In this document: in pieces, positions 46,963-56,285 of the stretch
How positions within the stretch are numbered: the stretch's first letter is position 1
Layout of the letters: each line of letters starts with the position of its first letter
Notes under the pieces: model-generated
The model's input: only the letters and a program-made list of their open reading frames with translations
The model's database searches: none
Told to the model about the DNA's origin: nothing
DNA from: Bacillota bacterium
GTDB lineage: Bacteria > Bacillota > Clostridia > Lachnospirales > Lachnospiraceae
Direction of reading: 5' to 3'
Assembly (NCBI GenBank): GCA_023391695.1
Contig: JAEWAK010000042.1
Coordinates: 1-64,000 of the forward strand
Length of the DNA stretch: 64,000 bases
Position numbers and translations under genes: made by a program

Positions 46963-47826
46963 TTATTTTGTAATCTTTTTCTTTTGGGAAATTATTACGG
47001 CACCGCCAAGTAAAACCACTACACCGGCAATTCCTGCAATCGGTAATATATTGTCTTTTTTGCCGGCGGACTCTTCTTCTGCCGGAGCATTCGCCGTTAC
47101 TTTCGCAACATCAATATTTCCTTCCTTCCCGGTATCCAGAGCTTCTTCATCCACTGCCGTATCGGTTACCATATTATCGGTGGCAATACCGGAGGTAGCC
47201 ATTAATTCAGGTTCTTTGCCCTCTACTACGTTTACCATATCTTTTCCTAAGATACTGTAGATATAATCGATGTTTTCCTCGGTGTAGGGAAGGATGCCGA
47301 CTTCGACGGCCCCGTCAACGGGAGCCGTATGCATAATGCCAATTTCCTTACCCTCTAACTCATTGATTTTATCCTGGAAAAGGATTTTATTTACTTCATC
47401 CTGTTTATCCAGTAATTTTTCGTCCACTGCTTCAGAGGATGCCAAAGAATCCGGTGCCGCTTCCATGGTTGTATAAAGCATTACTTCTTCTCCTTTAACA
47501 ACTTTAACACTGTCCTTGCCGAAAATATCATACAGGTAAGCTGCATTTTCATCACTGTAGGGTGTGATGCCGATTTCAACGTAATTATCGACAGGACCGG
47601 TATAGGTAACCGTAAATCCCAGTTTTTGAAATTCATCAAAATGGTCCGTAAATACATACTGGTCAATTTCTTTCTGCAATTCCGCCAAATCACTGTCTGT
47701 AACCGTATCCTGTGCCGCAACTTCAGCTGCCTTATTCTCAACGGTTCCAGCTAATGCCAGGCCGGTGGAAAAGGCGGATAAACATACCCCTAACATTAAC
47801 GCTTTTACGAATTTTGTTTTTATCAT
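46963..47826 (-). CDS. Surface protein with two internal repeats and membrane anchor
   Basis: A 287-residue protein with a signal peptide (about 1-26, ending ALA), two related repeats (about 50-120 and 143-213, each with PVD.....G..PY..EN..Y.Y...GKD..), an Ala/Glu linker and a C-terminal membrane helix (262-280) followed by KKK. No LPxTG motif is seen. No family was recognised; it is probably exposed on the outside. Confidence 0.7.
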   Translation of the reverse strand: MIKTKFVKALMLGVCLSAFSTGLALAGTVENKAAEVAAQDTVTDSDLAELQKEIDQYVFTDHFDEFQKLGFTVTYTGPVDNYVEIGITPYSDENAAYLYDIFGKDSVKVVKGEEVMLYTTMEAAPDSLASSEAVDEKLLDKQDEVNKILFQDKINELEGKEIGIMHTAPVDGAVEVGILPYTEENIDYIYSILGKDMVNVVEGKEPELMATSGIATDNMVTDTAVDEEALDTGKEGNIDVAKVTANAPAEEESAGKKDNILPIAGIAGVVVLLGGAVIISQKKKITK

Positions 47827-48189
47827 AGTTTATACCTCATCTTTCTCAATATTATATTTATGGTTGTCATTTTATGGATTCATAGCTTTTTAAATGTTTG
47901 TGACAGTCCGGCCGCTGCGGTCCTAACGGACAGCGTGGCTTTTATTTGTGAGAATACTTTAGTGCCTCCTTTCTAAGTGCCTTTACATTGATTAGACGAG
48001 AGTATCAAACCGATGGTTCCAAAATTTTTTTATTTAACTTATTTAATTGTATTGGGTTATTCAAATGGATGGAAGCTGAACTGTTATAAGCTTCCTCAGA
48101 GCCCCGCCGCGTTGTAGGTAAAGAATGAATTAATCCATGGCATTAGTAAATCCATGTGATTAGTAATCCGTTGGATTACGGCATACTAA

Positions 48190-48256
48190 AGGGCTGCTGC
48201 AGATATATCATTTATTTACCAAAGGGGAAAAATAAATTTTGTCCTGCAACAGCCCT
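48190..48256. terminator. Hairpin in a gene-free stretch
   Basis: AGGGCTGCTGCAG (48190-48202) pairs with CTGCAACAGCCCT (48244-48256), one mismatch. It lies about 160 bases beyond the minus-strand PRD regulator gene and may end it. The remaining 47827-48415 holds an upstream region of the surface protein and no gene. Confidence 0.5.
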
Positions 48257-48415
48257 GTATTATATTGATTTAATTTTTCAGACGTTAGATTTCAATTACC
48301 TTAGATTGTTTTTTTATTGTCCTTTTTCCTTCCATCCTGCCTTCAGCCTCCATGCATACCGCAGGCTGCCTTATGTTTCTGCTTAAATAAGCATAGGCAT
48401 TTGTAAAAACATTGA

Positions 48416-50350
48416 CTAATTAAAACAATTAATAACGGCTTCGATAAATTCTATATAGGTATTACATCCGGTTATTTTTGCCGCATTTTGTTTCTCCAGT
48501 AAAAGTACGATTAAATTGTCATAAACATCATGAAAGATTTCTCTTTCATCTTCATTGATTGCAAATAACAATACAATATTAATGTAATTATTATCCCATT
48601 TAAGGGGTTTCTTTTCATTTATGAGTACAAACATTCCTGTTTTATTGGCATTCGTTTTCATGGAATGAGGCACGGCAATATGTCCGAAGGCCGTGGATGC
48701 CCTCATTTCCCTGTCCAATACGTCATCATAGTAGGATTTATCTATATAACCTTCCTTTAACATAATATCCGTCATAAAACGGATAATCTCCTGTTTATTT
48801 TTAAAATCCATATTTTTATAAAAAAACTTGGGATTGGAAATTTCCATAAGATGTTTTTTCAGCCTGGCTTTAATTTTTCTTAAATTTATTTTTTGTATTT
48901 TATCTTCTATTAACTGAAAATCCCCGCTGCTTAAGAAAGGCGTCACCATTACCCAGTCAATATGGATCATATCATAGACCGGAACGGTAGAGATGACCAG
49001 ATCCGCTTTCTCCGTAACTTTTATTTCATCTATGGCGGTAATGACCGTTTTGATTTCCAGGCGTTCCCCGAAACGTTCCTTTAATTTTTCTGCCATTTTA
49101 TTGGAGAAATCATAATATTGTGGAAACAGGATAATACAGCTGATGATTTTCCTTTTGGATCTCTGGCTTTCCAAGTTTCCTCCGATATGAAGGGCAATAT
49201 AAGCAATCTCATCTTCCTTAATGTCATAATGGGTTATCTGCCTTAATTTGTCCGCCACTTCAACAGCGCACTCAAAAATGAGGGGGCATGTATTTTTGAT
49301 ATGATTTAAAAGGGGGTTTTTCGTTGTATATCCGTTTTCCAGCCGCATCAGCAAATTTTTAATATGGAGTGTAAATTTAACGACAAAATCCTTATTATTG
49401 GTATCTATATAATAGGTTCTTTTCAGTAAATCCAGTATTTCCTCTACAATTTCGACACATTTTTTCCCTACTATATTCTCAATATTGTCACTGTTTAAAG
49501 TGGCGAAATCAACTTTCATAAGATGACTCAACAATATTATCGTTAATTCTTCCACTTCAATCAGGCTGTAACGGATTTCAAAATTCCGTTCAATTTCAGC
49601 AGCAATATTCTGGGCTAATTCCTGCTCTCTTATGCCAAAATTCCTGCCTTCCTTTCTTGAACTGCCAAAGGTCCGTTTTTTCCTGATACGGTCCATTCCT
49701 ATTACAATATCAAGTACAAGATGCAGGAGCGCATATTCATTAACAAAATAATGGAACTTATTGCATTCTTTTCTGATAATGGTCTGTAACAGTTCCAGAT
49801 CATAATCGGGGAATTCCTTTTCCAATACGGCAAGACTCATGATGTTTTCGCTGAATTCCTCATATAAAATCAGGCTTAATAATTTTCTTTTGTCCAGTTC
49901 CTGGCCTTCCAAAGAAACATAGGAATTGGCCGAGGCCAGTATTAATTCAAATTCCAGCAGCCTTTTTTTCACTTTGATCATGTCTTTTTTTATCGTTTCA
50001 TAACTGACATAAATTTCATCCGCCAGTTCATACAAATCCGTCTTTTTATCGCCGCCCGCATCATTTGTAATCAGTCTGGTAATAATATAATTTACTCTCT
50101 CTTTTGAAGTCTGAGGCAGTTTTTTACCGGGATTACCCAGTAATTTCCTTGCTTTTGCAGAATTAATGGAATAACCTTTGCGTGAAGAAGTAATCAGTCC
50201 CTTTTCCTGATAATTTATTTCCGCAACATAACTTTTGACGCTTCGCTCCGAAACCGATAACTCACTGGCTAAGCTGGCTGCGGTCATCCAGTCACCGTTA
50301 TCGGACATGATTTTAATCAGCTGTATGCATTTACTCTTCATCTTAATCAT
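48416..50350 (-). CDS. PRD-containing PTS-controlled transcription activator (LicR/MtlR type)
   Basis: A 644-residue regulator. Two N-terminal helix-turn-helix domains (about 1-145) are followed by two PRDs (about 180-395; His in ILLSHLM, ALHIGG), a IIB-like part (about 400-490, without an obvious canonical Cys) and a C-terminal EIIA domain (His in IAVPHSM). PTS phosphorylation controls activity in this family. It probably activates the PTS genes at 51.5-55 kb. The exact ATG among three near 50341-50365 is uncertain; 50350 is adopted. Confidence 0.87.
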   Translation of the reverse strand: MIKMKSKCIQLIKIMSDNGDWMTAASLASELSVSERSVKSYVAEINYQEKGLITSSRKGYSINSAKARKLLGNPGKKLPQTSKERVNYIITRLITNDAGGDKKTDLYELADEIYVSYETIKKDMIKVKKRLLEFELILASANSYVSLEGQELDKRKLLSLILYEEFSENIMSLAVLEKEFPDYDLELLQTIIRKECNKFHYFVNEYALLHLVLDIVIGMDRIRKKRTFGSSRKEGRNFGIREQELAQNIAAEIERNFEIRYSLIEVEELTIILLSHLMKVDFATLNSDNIENIVGKKCVEIVEEILDLLKRTYYIDTNNKDFVVKFTLHIKNLLMRLENGYTTKNPLLNHIKNTCPLIFECAVEVADKLRQITHYDIKEDEIAYIALHIGGNLESQRSKRKIISCIILFPQYYDFSNKMAEKLKERFGERLEIKTVITAIDEIKVTEKADLVISTVPVYDMIHIDWVMVTPFLSSGDFQLIEDKIQKINLRKIKARLKKHLMEISNPKFFYKNMDFKNKQEIIRFMTDIMLKEGYIDKSYYDDVLDREMRASTAFGHIAVPHSMKTNANKTGMFVLINEKKPLKWDNNYINIVLLFAINEDEREIFHDVYDNLIVLLLEKQNAAKITGCNTYIEFIEAVINCFN

Positions 50351-50391
50351 CCATCTCCTGTGCAATTATATTTCCATACCCTGACGGTCAG

Positions 50392-51267
50392 TCACTCTAA
50401 ATTTAATATACCGATTGCAAACAGTACACATGCAATTCCCATAATTCCAGTCAAAGTTACGTTTTCCCCAAACAATGCTACCCCTAATATGGTTGCCACT
50501 ACCGGTTCAATTGATGCAATTATGGATACTTTACTTGCCTCAATATATTTTAATGCTTTGGTGTATAAGATATACGGTATCACGCTGCACATTATGGCTA
50601 TCACCACAATTGCCAGTATGGAAACAGGCTGTCCGGTTATGACGGCTGCTATCCCTTTTACATCACCGACAAAAATACCTCCGATCCCGGCCAGTAAAAA
50701 TGTATACACCAATATGGTCAGCGGATGGTATTTCCTGACCAGAATTTTGGCAAAGATACCATAAAGGGCATAACCCATAGCCGCACAAATACCAAAAAGC
50801 AGCCCTTTAGCCGGAATTCCTTCCGTCCTGCTGTTTAAAACGCCGGAAACCAAGGCACAGCCTGCTACGGATAACAGCATTGCCACACCTTTTTTTACCG
50901 TAAGTTTTTCCTTAAAAACCGGTATGGATAATAGCGTCACAAAGATCGGCGAGGTATACAACAGTACCGCGGCTACGGAAAGGGAAGTTAAGGAAACCGT
51001 TATGCAATAACAGGTATTAAAAAACAACATGCTAAAAATACCCGTTCCGATAAACCACTTTATATCCCCGGCCTCTATCTTTAATTTATTTCTGTCGGTA
51101 ATCAGTAAATAAATCCCCAGCAAAACTGCGGAAACACTTAATCTTGCCACCACCATCTGAATGGGTGAAAAGCCAAAACCCGAAAGTATTTTAACCGTAA
51201 CTCCCAGGGTTCCCCACAGGCATGCGGCCAGAATCACAAATATGGGTGCTATCTTTTTTATATTCAA
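50392..51267 (-). CDS. EamA-family membrane exporter
   Basis: A 291-residue DMT superfamily protein with ten helices, made of two EamA repeats (about 5-140 and 150-288). Such proteins export amino acids or metabolites. It starts at a TTG with AAGGAAG upstream; no better ATG exists nearby. Substrate unknown. Confidence 0.85.
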   Translation of the reverse strand: MNIKKIAPIFVILAACLWGTLGVTVKILSGFGFSPIQMVVARLSVSAVLLGIYLLITDRNKLKIEAGDIKWFIGTGIFSMLFFNTCYCITVSLTSLSVAAVLLYTSPIFVTLLSIPVFKEKLTVKKGVAMLLSVAGCALVSGVLNSRTEGIPAKGLLFGICAAMGYALYGIFAKILVRKYHPLTILVYTFLLAGIGGIFVGDVKGIAAVITGQPVSILAIVVIAIMCSVIPYILYTKALKYIEASKVSIIASIEPVVATILGVALFGENVTLTGIMGIACVLFAIGILNLE

Positions 51268-51307
51268 TTTTATTTCTTCCTTTATGATTTCGTTGATTTC
51301 ACTGCTG

Positions 51308-51377
51308 AAAAGTCTCCTTCAAAACCTGGCATGATATAAGTATTTTTATTTAATCAGTCAGCCAGAAGGGGACTTTT
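51308..51377. terminator. Terminator between bglA and the EamA gene
   Basis: AAAAGTCTCCTTC (51308-51320) pairs with GAAGGGGACTTTT (51365-51377) with one mismatch, plus an inner CCTGGC/GCCAG stem. Located 125 bases beyond the GH1 stop. Confidence 0.65.
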
Positions 51378-51503
51378 TTAAGTAATTTTTTTCTGCATGG
51401 CTTTTGGGAGATTTAACAGCAAGTAACTGTAAAACCTCCCCTGCCAGAAATAGCGGTCATTTATTCCATCTGCTGCCAAAGCGGCTATTCGCTTTCCGCC
51501 CTG

Positions 51504-52949
51504 CTACATACTCAGGTCTTCGCCGTTTGTTTCTACTACTTTTCTATACCAGTCATAACTGTCTTTAAAACTTCTCCTGCCGGAACCGTTCCCGTAATTA
51601 TCCAAATCAACATGGATAAATCCATACCTTTTACTCATTTCCGAAGAGGAGCAGCTTATTATATCAATCGGCCCCCAAGGATAGTAGCCGATTACATCCA
51701 CACCATCCAAAACAGCTTCCTTCATCTGTTCAATATGGGCTTTTAAGTATTCAACACGGTAAGCATCATGAATGCTGCCGTCTTCTTCTACCTTGTCAAA
51801 GGCTCCCATACCATTCTCAGCAATCATAATAGGTAACTGGTATCTGTCATAATACATATTTAGTTTTGTTCTCAGGCCCACCGGATCAATCCCCCAGCCC
51901 CAGTCACTGGACTTAATATAGGGATTATCATAGGAGGTCTTTTTCTTCTTTATGCTCTCGGCATCGCAGATTCTGGTATAATAATAGGAAATTGCCATAA
52001 AATCAGCCGTATTTTTTAAGATTTCTTCATCCTCTTCACCGAATTCGATGTGAATATTGTTATCATCATAAAAACGGAAAGCATAGCCCGGATATTTCCC
52101 GCGGAGCAAAACATCCCCATATAAGAATTCCATCTGGTTTCTTTTATAATTGGCAAGTACATCTTCCGGCTTGCAGGTCGCAGGGTAACTGATACCGTCA
52201 CAGAACATCATGCCAATGTGCAGATCCTGATCCAGTTCCCTTGCATACCTGGTAGCCTTGGCGCAGGCAACCATTTCATTATGGACGCCCTGGTATTTTG
52301 CTTCCAGAAGGTTTTCTACCTTATCTTCCGCGATCCCCAAGTGGTTAAAGGATTCATGTACAATAAGGTTTATCTGGTTTACAATGATCCAGTACTTAAC
52401 TTTTCCTTTATACCGGTCAAACAAAACCTGACAGTATCTCACAAAGAAATCAATCACTTCCCTGGAATACCAGCCGGTATACTTAAGGGTTAAATTAAGG
52501 GGCATCTCATAATGGGATATGGTAATAACCGGCTCCATCCCGTTTGCAAGGACTTCGTCAATTAATGCATCATAAAATTTAAGTCCTTCTTCGTTTGGCA
52601 TCGTTTCATCCCCATCAGGGAAAATCCTGGCCCAGTTAATGGAGGTCCGAAAGGAGTTCATCCCCAGTCCCTTCAGTAATTTTAAATCCTCTTTATAAGT
52701 ATGGTAAAAATCAATTCCCCACCTTTTCGGATAAACTCCCGTCCGGTCTGCCATTGCTTCTTTAATTTCTTTTGTTGTAATTTCTTCATTATATTTCTTA
52801 TTCAGGGGGATATCTTCACGAAAAAGGTTAATATCAGCAACACACCAGCCTTTTCCTCCTTCTTTCCAGGCACCTTCACACTGGTTGGCGGCCAATGCGC
52901 CGCCCCAGAAGAACTCCTTTTTAAAACCTTTTATTTTATTCATACCCAT
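51504..52949 (-). CDS. GH1 family glycosidase, 6-phospho-beta-glucosidase type, with Glu-to-Gln change at acid/base
   Basis: A 481-residue GH1 protein. The nucleophile Glu378 lies in IAENGMG and SSSEMSKRYGF is the phosphate-binding stretch of 6-phospho enzymes, matching its PTS neighbours. The acid/base site, NE(I/P)N in other members, reads VNQIN with Gln192 (codon CAG at 52376-52374). Plant myrosinases have this Gln and need an activated leaving group. Substrates may thus be unusual. Start has AAAGGAG ten bases upstream. Confidence 0.88.
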   Translation of the reverse strand: MGMNKIKGFKKEFFWGGALAANQCEGAWKEGGKGWCVADINLFREDIPLNKKYNEEITTKEIKEAMADRTGVYPKRWGIDFYHTYKEDLKLLKGLGMNSFRTSINWARIFPDGDETMPNEEGLKFYDALIDEVLANGMEPVITISHYEMPLNLTLKYTGWYSREVIDFFVRYCQVLFDRYKGKVKYWIIVNQINLIVHESFNHLGIAEDKVENLLEAKYQGVHNEMVACAKATRYARELDQDLHIGMMFCDGISYPATCKPEDVLANYKRNQMEFLYGDVLLRGKYPGYAFRFYDDNNIHIEFGEEDEEILKNTADFMAISYYYTRICDAESIKKKKTSYDNPYIKSSDWGWGIDPVGLRTKLNMYYDRYQLPIMIAENGMGAFDKVEEDGSIHDAYRVEYLKAHIEQMKEAVLDGVDVIGYYPWGPIDIISCSSSEMSKRYGFIHVDLDNYGNGSGRRSFKDSYDWYRKVVETNGEDLSM

Positions 52950-52954
52950 TGCGG

Positions 52955-53299
52955 TTATTCTCCTTTCTCCAGTTTTGCTATCCTCATTTCAAAGGATTCA
53001 AATACTTTGTATAGCTGCTTGGCCAGATTCAGTTCACTGTAAATTGTCATAAGGGTATCCTGGGCATGGGTAAATAATAAGGAATATCCGATTCCTTCTC
53101 CCCTGGCCTCCCCCTGGATCATATCTGTCTGGACAGCATGGGCTTCGGTTATTTTTTCCTGGGCCTGTTTTAATTTGCCGGCTGCGAGAGGATAATTACC
53201 TTCTGAAATTGCATTTATGGCTTCCGTTATATGAAGCCTTGCATCTCCTGCACTGATAATTATACTCATGGCAGAGTTTACCATTCTATCATCTTCCAT
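52955..53299 (-). CDS. PTS lactose/cellobiose-family IIA component
   Basis: A 114-residue helical IIA protein. The phosphorylated His78 lies in LLFTHAQDT as in LacF/CelC families. It receives phosphate from HPr and gives it to IIB. Located between IIC and GH1 genes, a six-base gap before GH1. Confidence 0.93.
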   Translation of the reverse strand: MEDDRMVNSAMSIIISAGDARLHITEAINAISEGNYPLAAGKLKQAQEKITEAHAVQTDMIQGEARGEGIGYSLLFTHAQDTLMTIYSELNLAKQLYKVFESFEMRIAKLEKGE

Positions 53300-53304
53300 T
53301 AAAC

Positions 53305-54552
53305 TTACTCCTTTTGTACTGCTTCTTCGCTTATTTTTTGTTTTTCATAGGTTTTATAGAACGGATACCAGATAATTGTTGATACTGCCACAACGATTAC
53401 CAGTAAAAGTAATCCGGTTACACTCTTTGTCAATATCCAGGTCGAAATAGGGAAAGGAGCGTACCACATATCAAATACCATGGTTGGAATCGGGGCTATT
53501 GCTATTACTTTCGTGAATATCCATACAATAATGGGAAGTATAATACCCTGCAGCCACATGGGGAACATCATGATAGGATTCCATGCAATGGCTCCGAAAA
53601 CAACGGGCTCGTTGATATTAAAGATTCCCGGAACGATACAGGCTTTACCCAGTGCATTTAAAGATTTGCTTTTTGAAAGAGCCATCATGATAACTACAGG
53701 AAGTGTACAGCCGATACCCCCTACCCATAAATATGCGGAGTAAATTACTTCGGAAGTTACCACATTCAGACTGGAGGCAGTTGCCGTACCTGCCGCAGCC
53801 AGGCCCACATTGGCAGTAATGGCCGCCAAAAGAACCGGTTTGGTAACAGGAGTAAGCACCCAGCTGGAAATACCCATGGAATATAAAAAGCAGTATACAA
53901 ACATGATAACCACAAAGCCGTAAGGTGTTTGCATAAAGCCGGCAATCGGCATAAAAATGGAAAGAATCATATTATAAATATCTACATTCATAATCAATAC
54001 TACAATCCAGCCCGCCAATACGACAATTCCGATCGGCAGCATGGAATCAAACCAGGATCTGACGAAATCGGGAATTACGGAATTTTCTTTAAAGAAAGAA
54101 AACTTGCCAAAGATGCTCATGATAACACCGGTAAATATACCGCAGAAAATTGCGATAAACATACCTCCCGCACCTAAGGCATCGTGGTCAAAACCGGGAG
54201 CCCCGCCTAATACCACCTGGGGTGTTATAACCATTAAGTATAGGATTATTCCTGTCATTCCGGCTATCAGACGCTGTTTACGCAGTTTTTTCTTTTCCAT
54301 TAAGTTAAAGGGAATTAAAAATGCAACAAATAATGATATTTTACCCATGGTCCATCCGAAGGGAGTCCAGAAAGAAGGCAGGGAAGGAAAATAATTATTT
54401 AATATTGCCAGTAAACAAAATACGGAACCAAGCAGGATAAAGGGCAGGGTCTGCATAATAGAATCTTTTAAAGTTACTACCCAAACATTATTATTGATCT
54501 TGCTCATTCTAGGTGCAAAACTATTTTCTAACCAATTAACTAAACCTTTCAT
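53305..54552 (-). CDS. PTS lactose/cellobiose-family IIC membrane component
   Basis: A 415-residue permease of about ten helices that imports and phosphorylates the sugar with IIB and IIA. PFILLGSVFCLLAILNNYFP and GIFNINEPVVFGAIAWNP (with the conserved Glu) fit the family. Next to IIB and GH1, so beta-glycosides are likely; exact sugar unknown. Confidence 0.92.
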   Translation of the reverse strand: MKGLVNWLENSFAPRMSKINNNVWVVTLKDSIMQTLPFILLGSVFCLLAILNNYFPSLPSFWTPFGWTMGKISLFVAFLIPFNLMEKKKLRKQRLIAGMTGIILYLMVITPQVVLGGAPGFDHDALGAGGMFIAIFCGIFTGVIMSIFGKFSFFKENSVIPDFVRSWFDSMLPIGIVVLAGWIVVLIMNVDIYNMILSIFMPIAGFMQTPYGFVVIMFVYCFLYSMGISSWVLTPVTKPVLLAAITANVGLAAAGTATASSLNVVTSEVIYSAYLWVGGIGCTLPVVIMMALSKSKSLNALGKACIVPGIFNINEPVVFGAIAWNPIMMFPMWLQGIILPIIVWIFTKVIAIAPIPTMVFDMWYAPFPISTWILTKSVTGLLLLVIVVAVSTIIWYPFYKTYEKQKISEEAVQKE

Positions 54553-54572
54553 TTTTGCAATCTCCTTTCGTA

Positions 54573-54881
54573 TCAGAACAGTGACAGAATATGGTCAAGT
54601 GCCTTCTCGCCGTTTAATGTTGCATAATATTCCGGCTTCATCAATTGCACCTTAATGTCCGCATCTCCGATAATCTCGTCCACTTCGTCTAACAAATAAG
54701 CCAGGTGGGGTCCGATCATTAAACAGTCAATTTCATCAATATAATTTTCAATTTCCGATTCGCTTCGTGCATTGACCGTAATTTCAAGCCCTCTGGCCGT
54801 CGCCGCCTTCCGGATGTTTGCTGCCATAAATCCGCTGGAAGCACCGGAACCGCATACCAGTAAAACATTGTGTTTTTTCAT
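54573..54881 (-). CDS. PTS lactose/cellobiose-family IIB component
   Basis: A 102-residue IIB protein whose phosphorylated Cys10 lies in LLVCGSGASSGFMA. First gene of the IIB-IIC-IIA-GH1 operon. Start ATG 54881 has AAGGAG nine bases upstream; an in-frame upstream start at 54914 is rejected. Confidence 0.93.
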   Translation of the reverse strand: MKKHNVLLVCGSGASSGFMAANIRKAATARGLEITVNARSESEIENYIDEIDCLMIGPHLAYLLDEVDEIIGDADIKVQLMKPEYYATLNGEKALDHILSLF

Positions 54882-55004
54882 AGCTGTCTCTCCTTCCGCC
54901 GCTGTCTGCGGCATAAAATCTATTAAAAGAAGCCGCTCTTGCGGATTCTTTCAAGGTGTAATGTTTTTTCACCTTCCCAATATGATGCCCATAAACGGTA
55001 TCTC

Positions 55005-55033
55005 ATATAATGGAGTGTGAGTACTTATCGCAA
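55005..55033 (-). promoter_or_regulatory. Predicted sigma-A promoter of the PTS operon
   Basis: On the minus strand TTGCGA (55033-55028) and TTATAT (55010-55005) are 17 bases apart, about 125 bases before the IIB start. Confidence 0.5.
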
Positions 55034-55368
55034 TTAGGCCTTACGACAGTTAACATTATAAAAATAATGAAAAATAAAAATATGAAATATTAAACATATG
55101 AAATTATAAACATATGAAAATAATAAAAATGTGAAACAAGTTTCAATGTGAAATTTAATTTCACAGGATGAAAGAAACTGGTGGTGCAACCATTCTATTA
55201 CTTTATTTTCTTTCAGCCTTTCTTTATAATCAGATTATATAAAATTTAGAATGTCCAAACAAATAATTATTTTCACTGTTAACGTGCAAATAGATACATA
55301 ACCTGCAGGCAAAGACATCGATCTCGTAACACGCAGGTACGCTCCCGCCGGTCCGGTTTTATGAAACA

Positions 55369-55440
55369 AAATAATGGAACTGTCGTAAAATAGCCTAGCT
55401 TCCTCTGTTTAAAGGCTCTTTTACGACAGTCCCATTATTT
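55369..55440. terminator. Long hairpin at the end of the nif transcript
   Basis: AAATAATGGAACTGTCGTAAAA (55369-55390, 22 bases with one mismatch) pairs with 55419-55440, with a further AGCCT/AGGCT stem inside. It lies about 40 bases past the nifV(alpha) stop and may end the nif transcript. The core ACTGTCGTAA is repeated at 55041-55051. Confidence 0.6.
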
Positions 55441-55478
55441 ACTCATAACATATATTTTAAGGTTTTCCGACAGGTAAA

Positions 55479-56285
55479 CTACATGGCTCCTTTTAACTCT
55501 TCATAACTTTTTTCTTCGATATTTTTAATTTGTTTTTTACTCATGGCGAAATTAAAAATGGATTCACTTGCATGTACAAAATCATAAAAATTACAATTAC
55601 CCGTTCTTTCCCCGATTCCAAAAAGCGTGCAGTCAATAAAAGCCGCACCGGCTTTTGCACCGATAATGGAATTCGCTACGGCCATACCTAAATCATTGTG
55701 GACATGCATCTCCAGCTCAACATCCGAATGGGATTTTATAGTTTCCACAATTTCTTTCGTACGGTTTGGTGTCAATATTCCTACGGTATCCGCCAGGCGT
55801 ATGGTCGTGACCCCTGCTTTTTTCAGCTCTTTAATCAGGCTCAGGATAAAACCGATATCAGACCTGGAGGCATCCTCAAGCCCCACTGTCACATCAACCT
55901 CATTGCTTTTTGCAAGACTTACGCATTCCAAAATATTCTTCTGCACCCATGCCTTATTTTTCTTTAATTTACTGTAGATCTGGATATAGGATACCGGGGT
56001 ACCTATGTGGATTATATGGGGTTTGCAGCCTATGGAGTATTTTACGTCGTTAATATTCATCCTGCTCCATACGGATATTTTGGCATTCTTTGTATTTTCT
56101 ATTATTTCACTGATCCCGTCGGATTCCGCAGGACTTAAGCAGGGTACTCCCGCTTCGATTTCATAAACACCGACCTCATCCAGTAATTTAGCAATTTTGA
56201 CTTTATCCTTCGTACGAAGTGCAATACCTGGGCTTTGTTCACCGTCCCTTAAAGTTGTATCTACGATATATTTATTCTCTTTCAT
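55479..56285 (-). CDS. nifV: Homocitrate synthase, catalytic (alpha) subunit
   Basis: A 268-residue DRE-TIM barrel protein with VDTTLRDGEQSPGI at the start and the metal-binding HVHNDLGM. It joins acetyl-CoA with 2-oxoglutarate to make homocitrate for FeMo-cofactor. It lacks the C-terminal regulatory region found in one-piece NifV; that is supplied by the preceding gene, as in C. pasteurianum nifV-omega/alpha. ATG 56285 has GAGGTG seven bases upstream, overlapping the preceding gene by 14 bases. Confidence 0.93.
   Translation of the reverse strand: MKENKYIVDTTLRDGEQSPGIALRTKDKVKIAKLLDEVGVYEIEAGVPCLSPAESDGISEIIENTKNAKISVWSRMNINDVKYSIGCKPHIIHIGTPVSYIQIYSKLKKNKAWVQKNILECVSLAKSNEVDVTVGLEDASRSDIGFILSLIKELKKAGVTTIRLADTVGILTPNRTKEIVETIKSHSDVELEMHVHNDLGMAVANSIIGAKAGAAFIDCTLFGIGERTGNCNFYDFVHASESIFNFAMSKKQIKNIEEKSYEELKGAM

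Larger units (their letters stand above)
54882..55478. other. Intergenic region between the PTS operon and nif cluster
   Basis: Besides the PTS promoter and the nif-end hairpin below, this gene-free stretch contains AT-rich DNA, a GTGAAAT/ATTTCAC palindrome near 55147-55163 and three copies of the core ACTGTCGTAA (two inverted). No gene is seen. Confidence 0.5.

Noticed and set aside
52955..53042. Plus-strand frame over IIA and GH1 starts
   Set aside because: Shadow of two well-supported genes.
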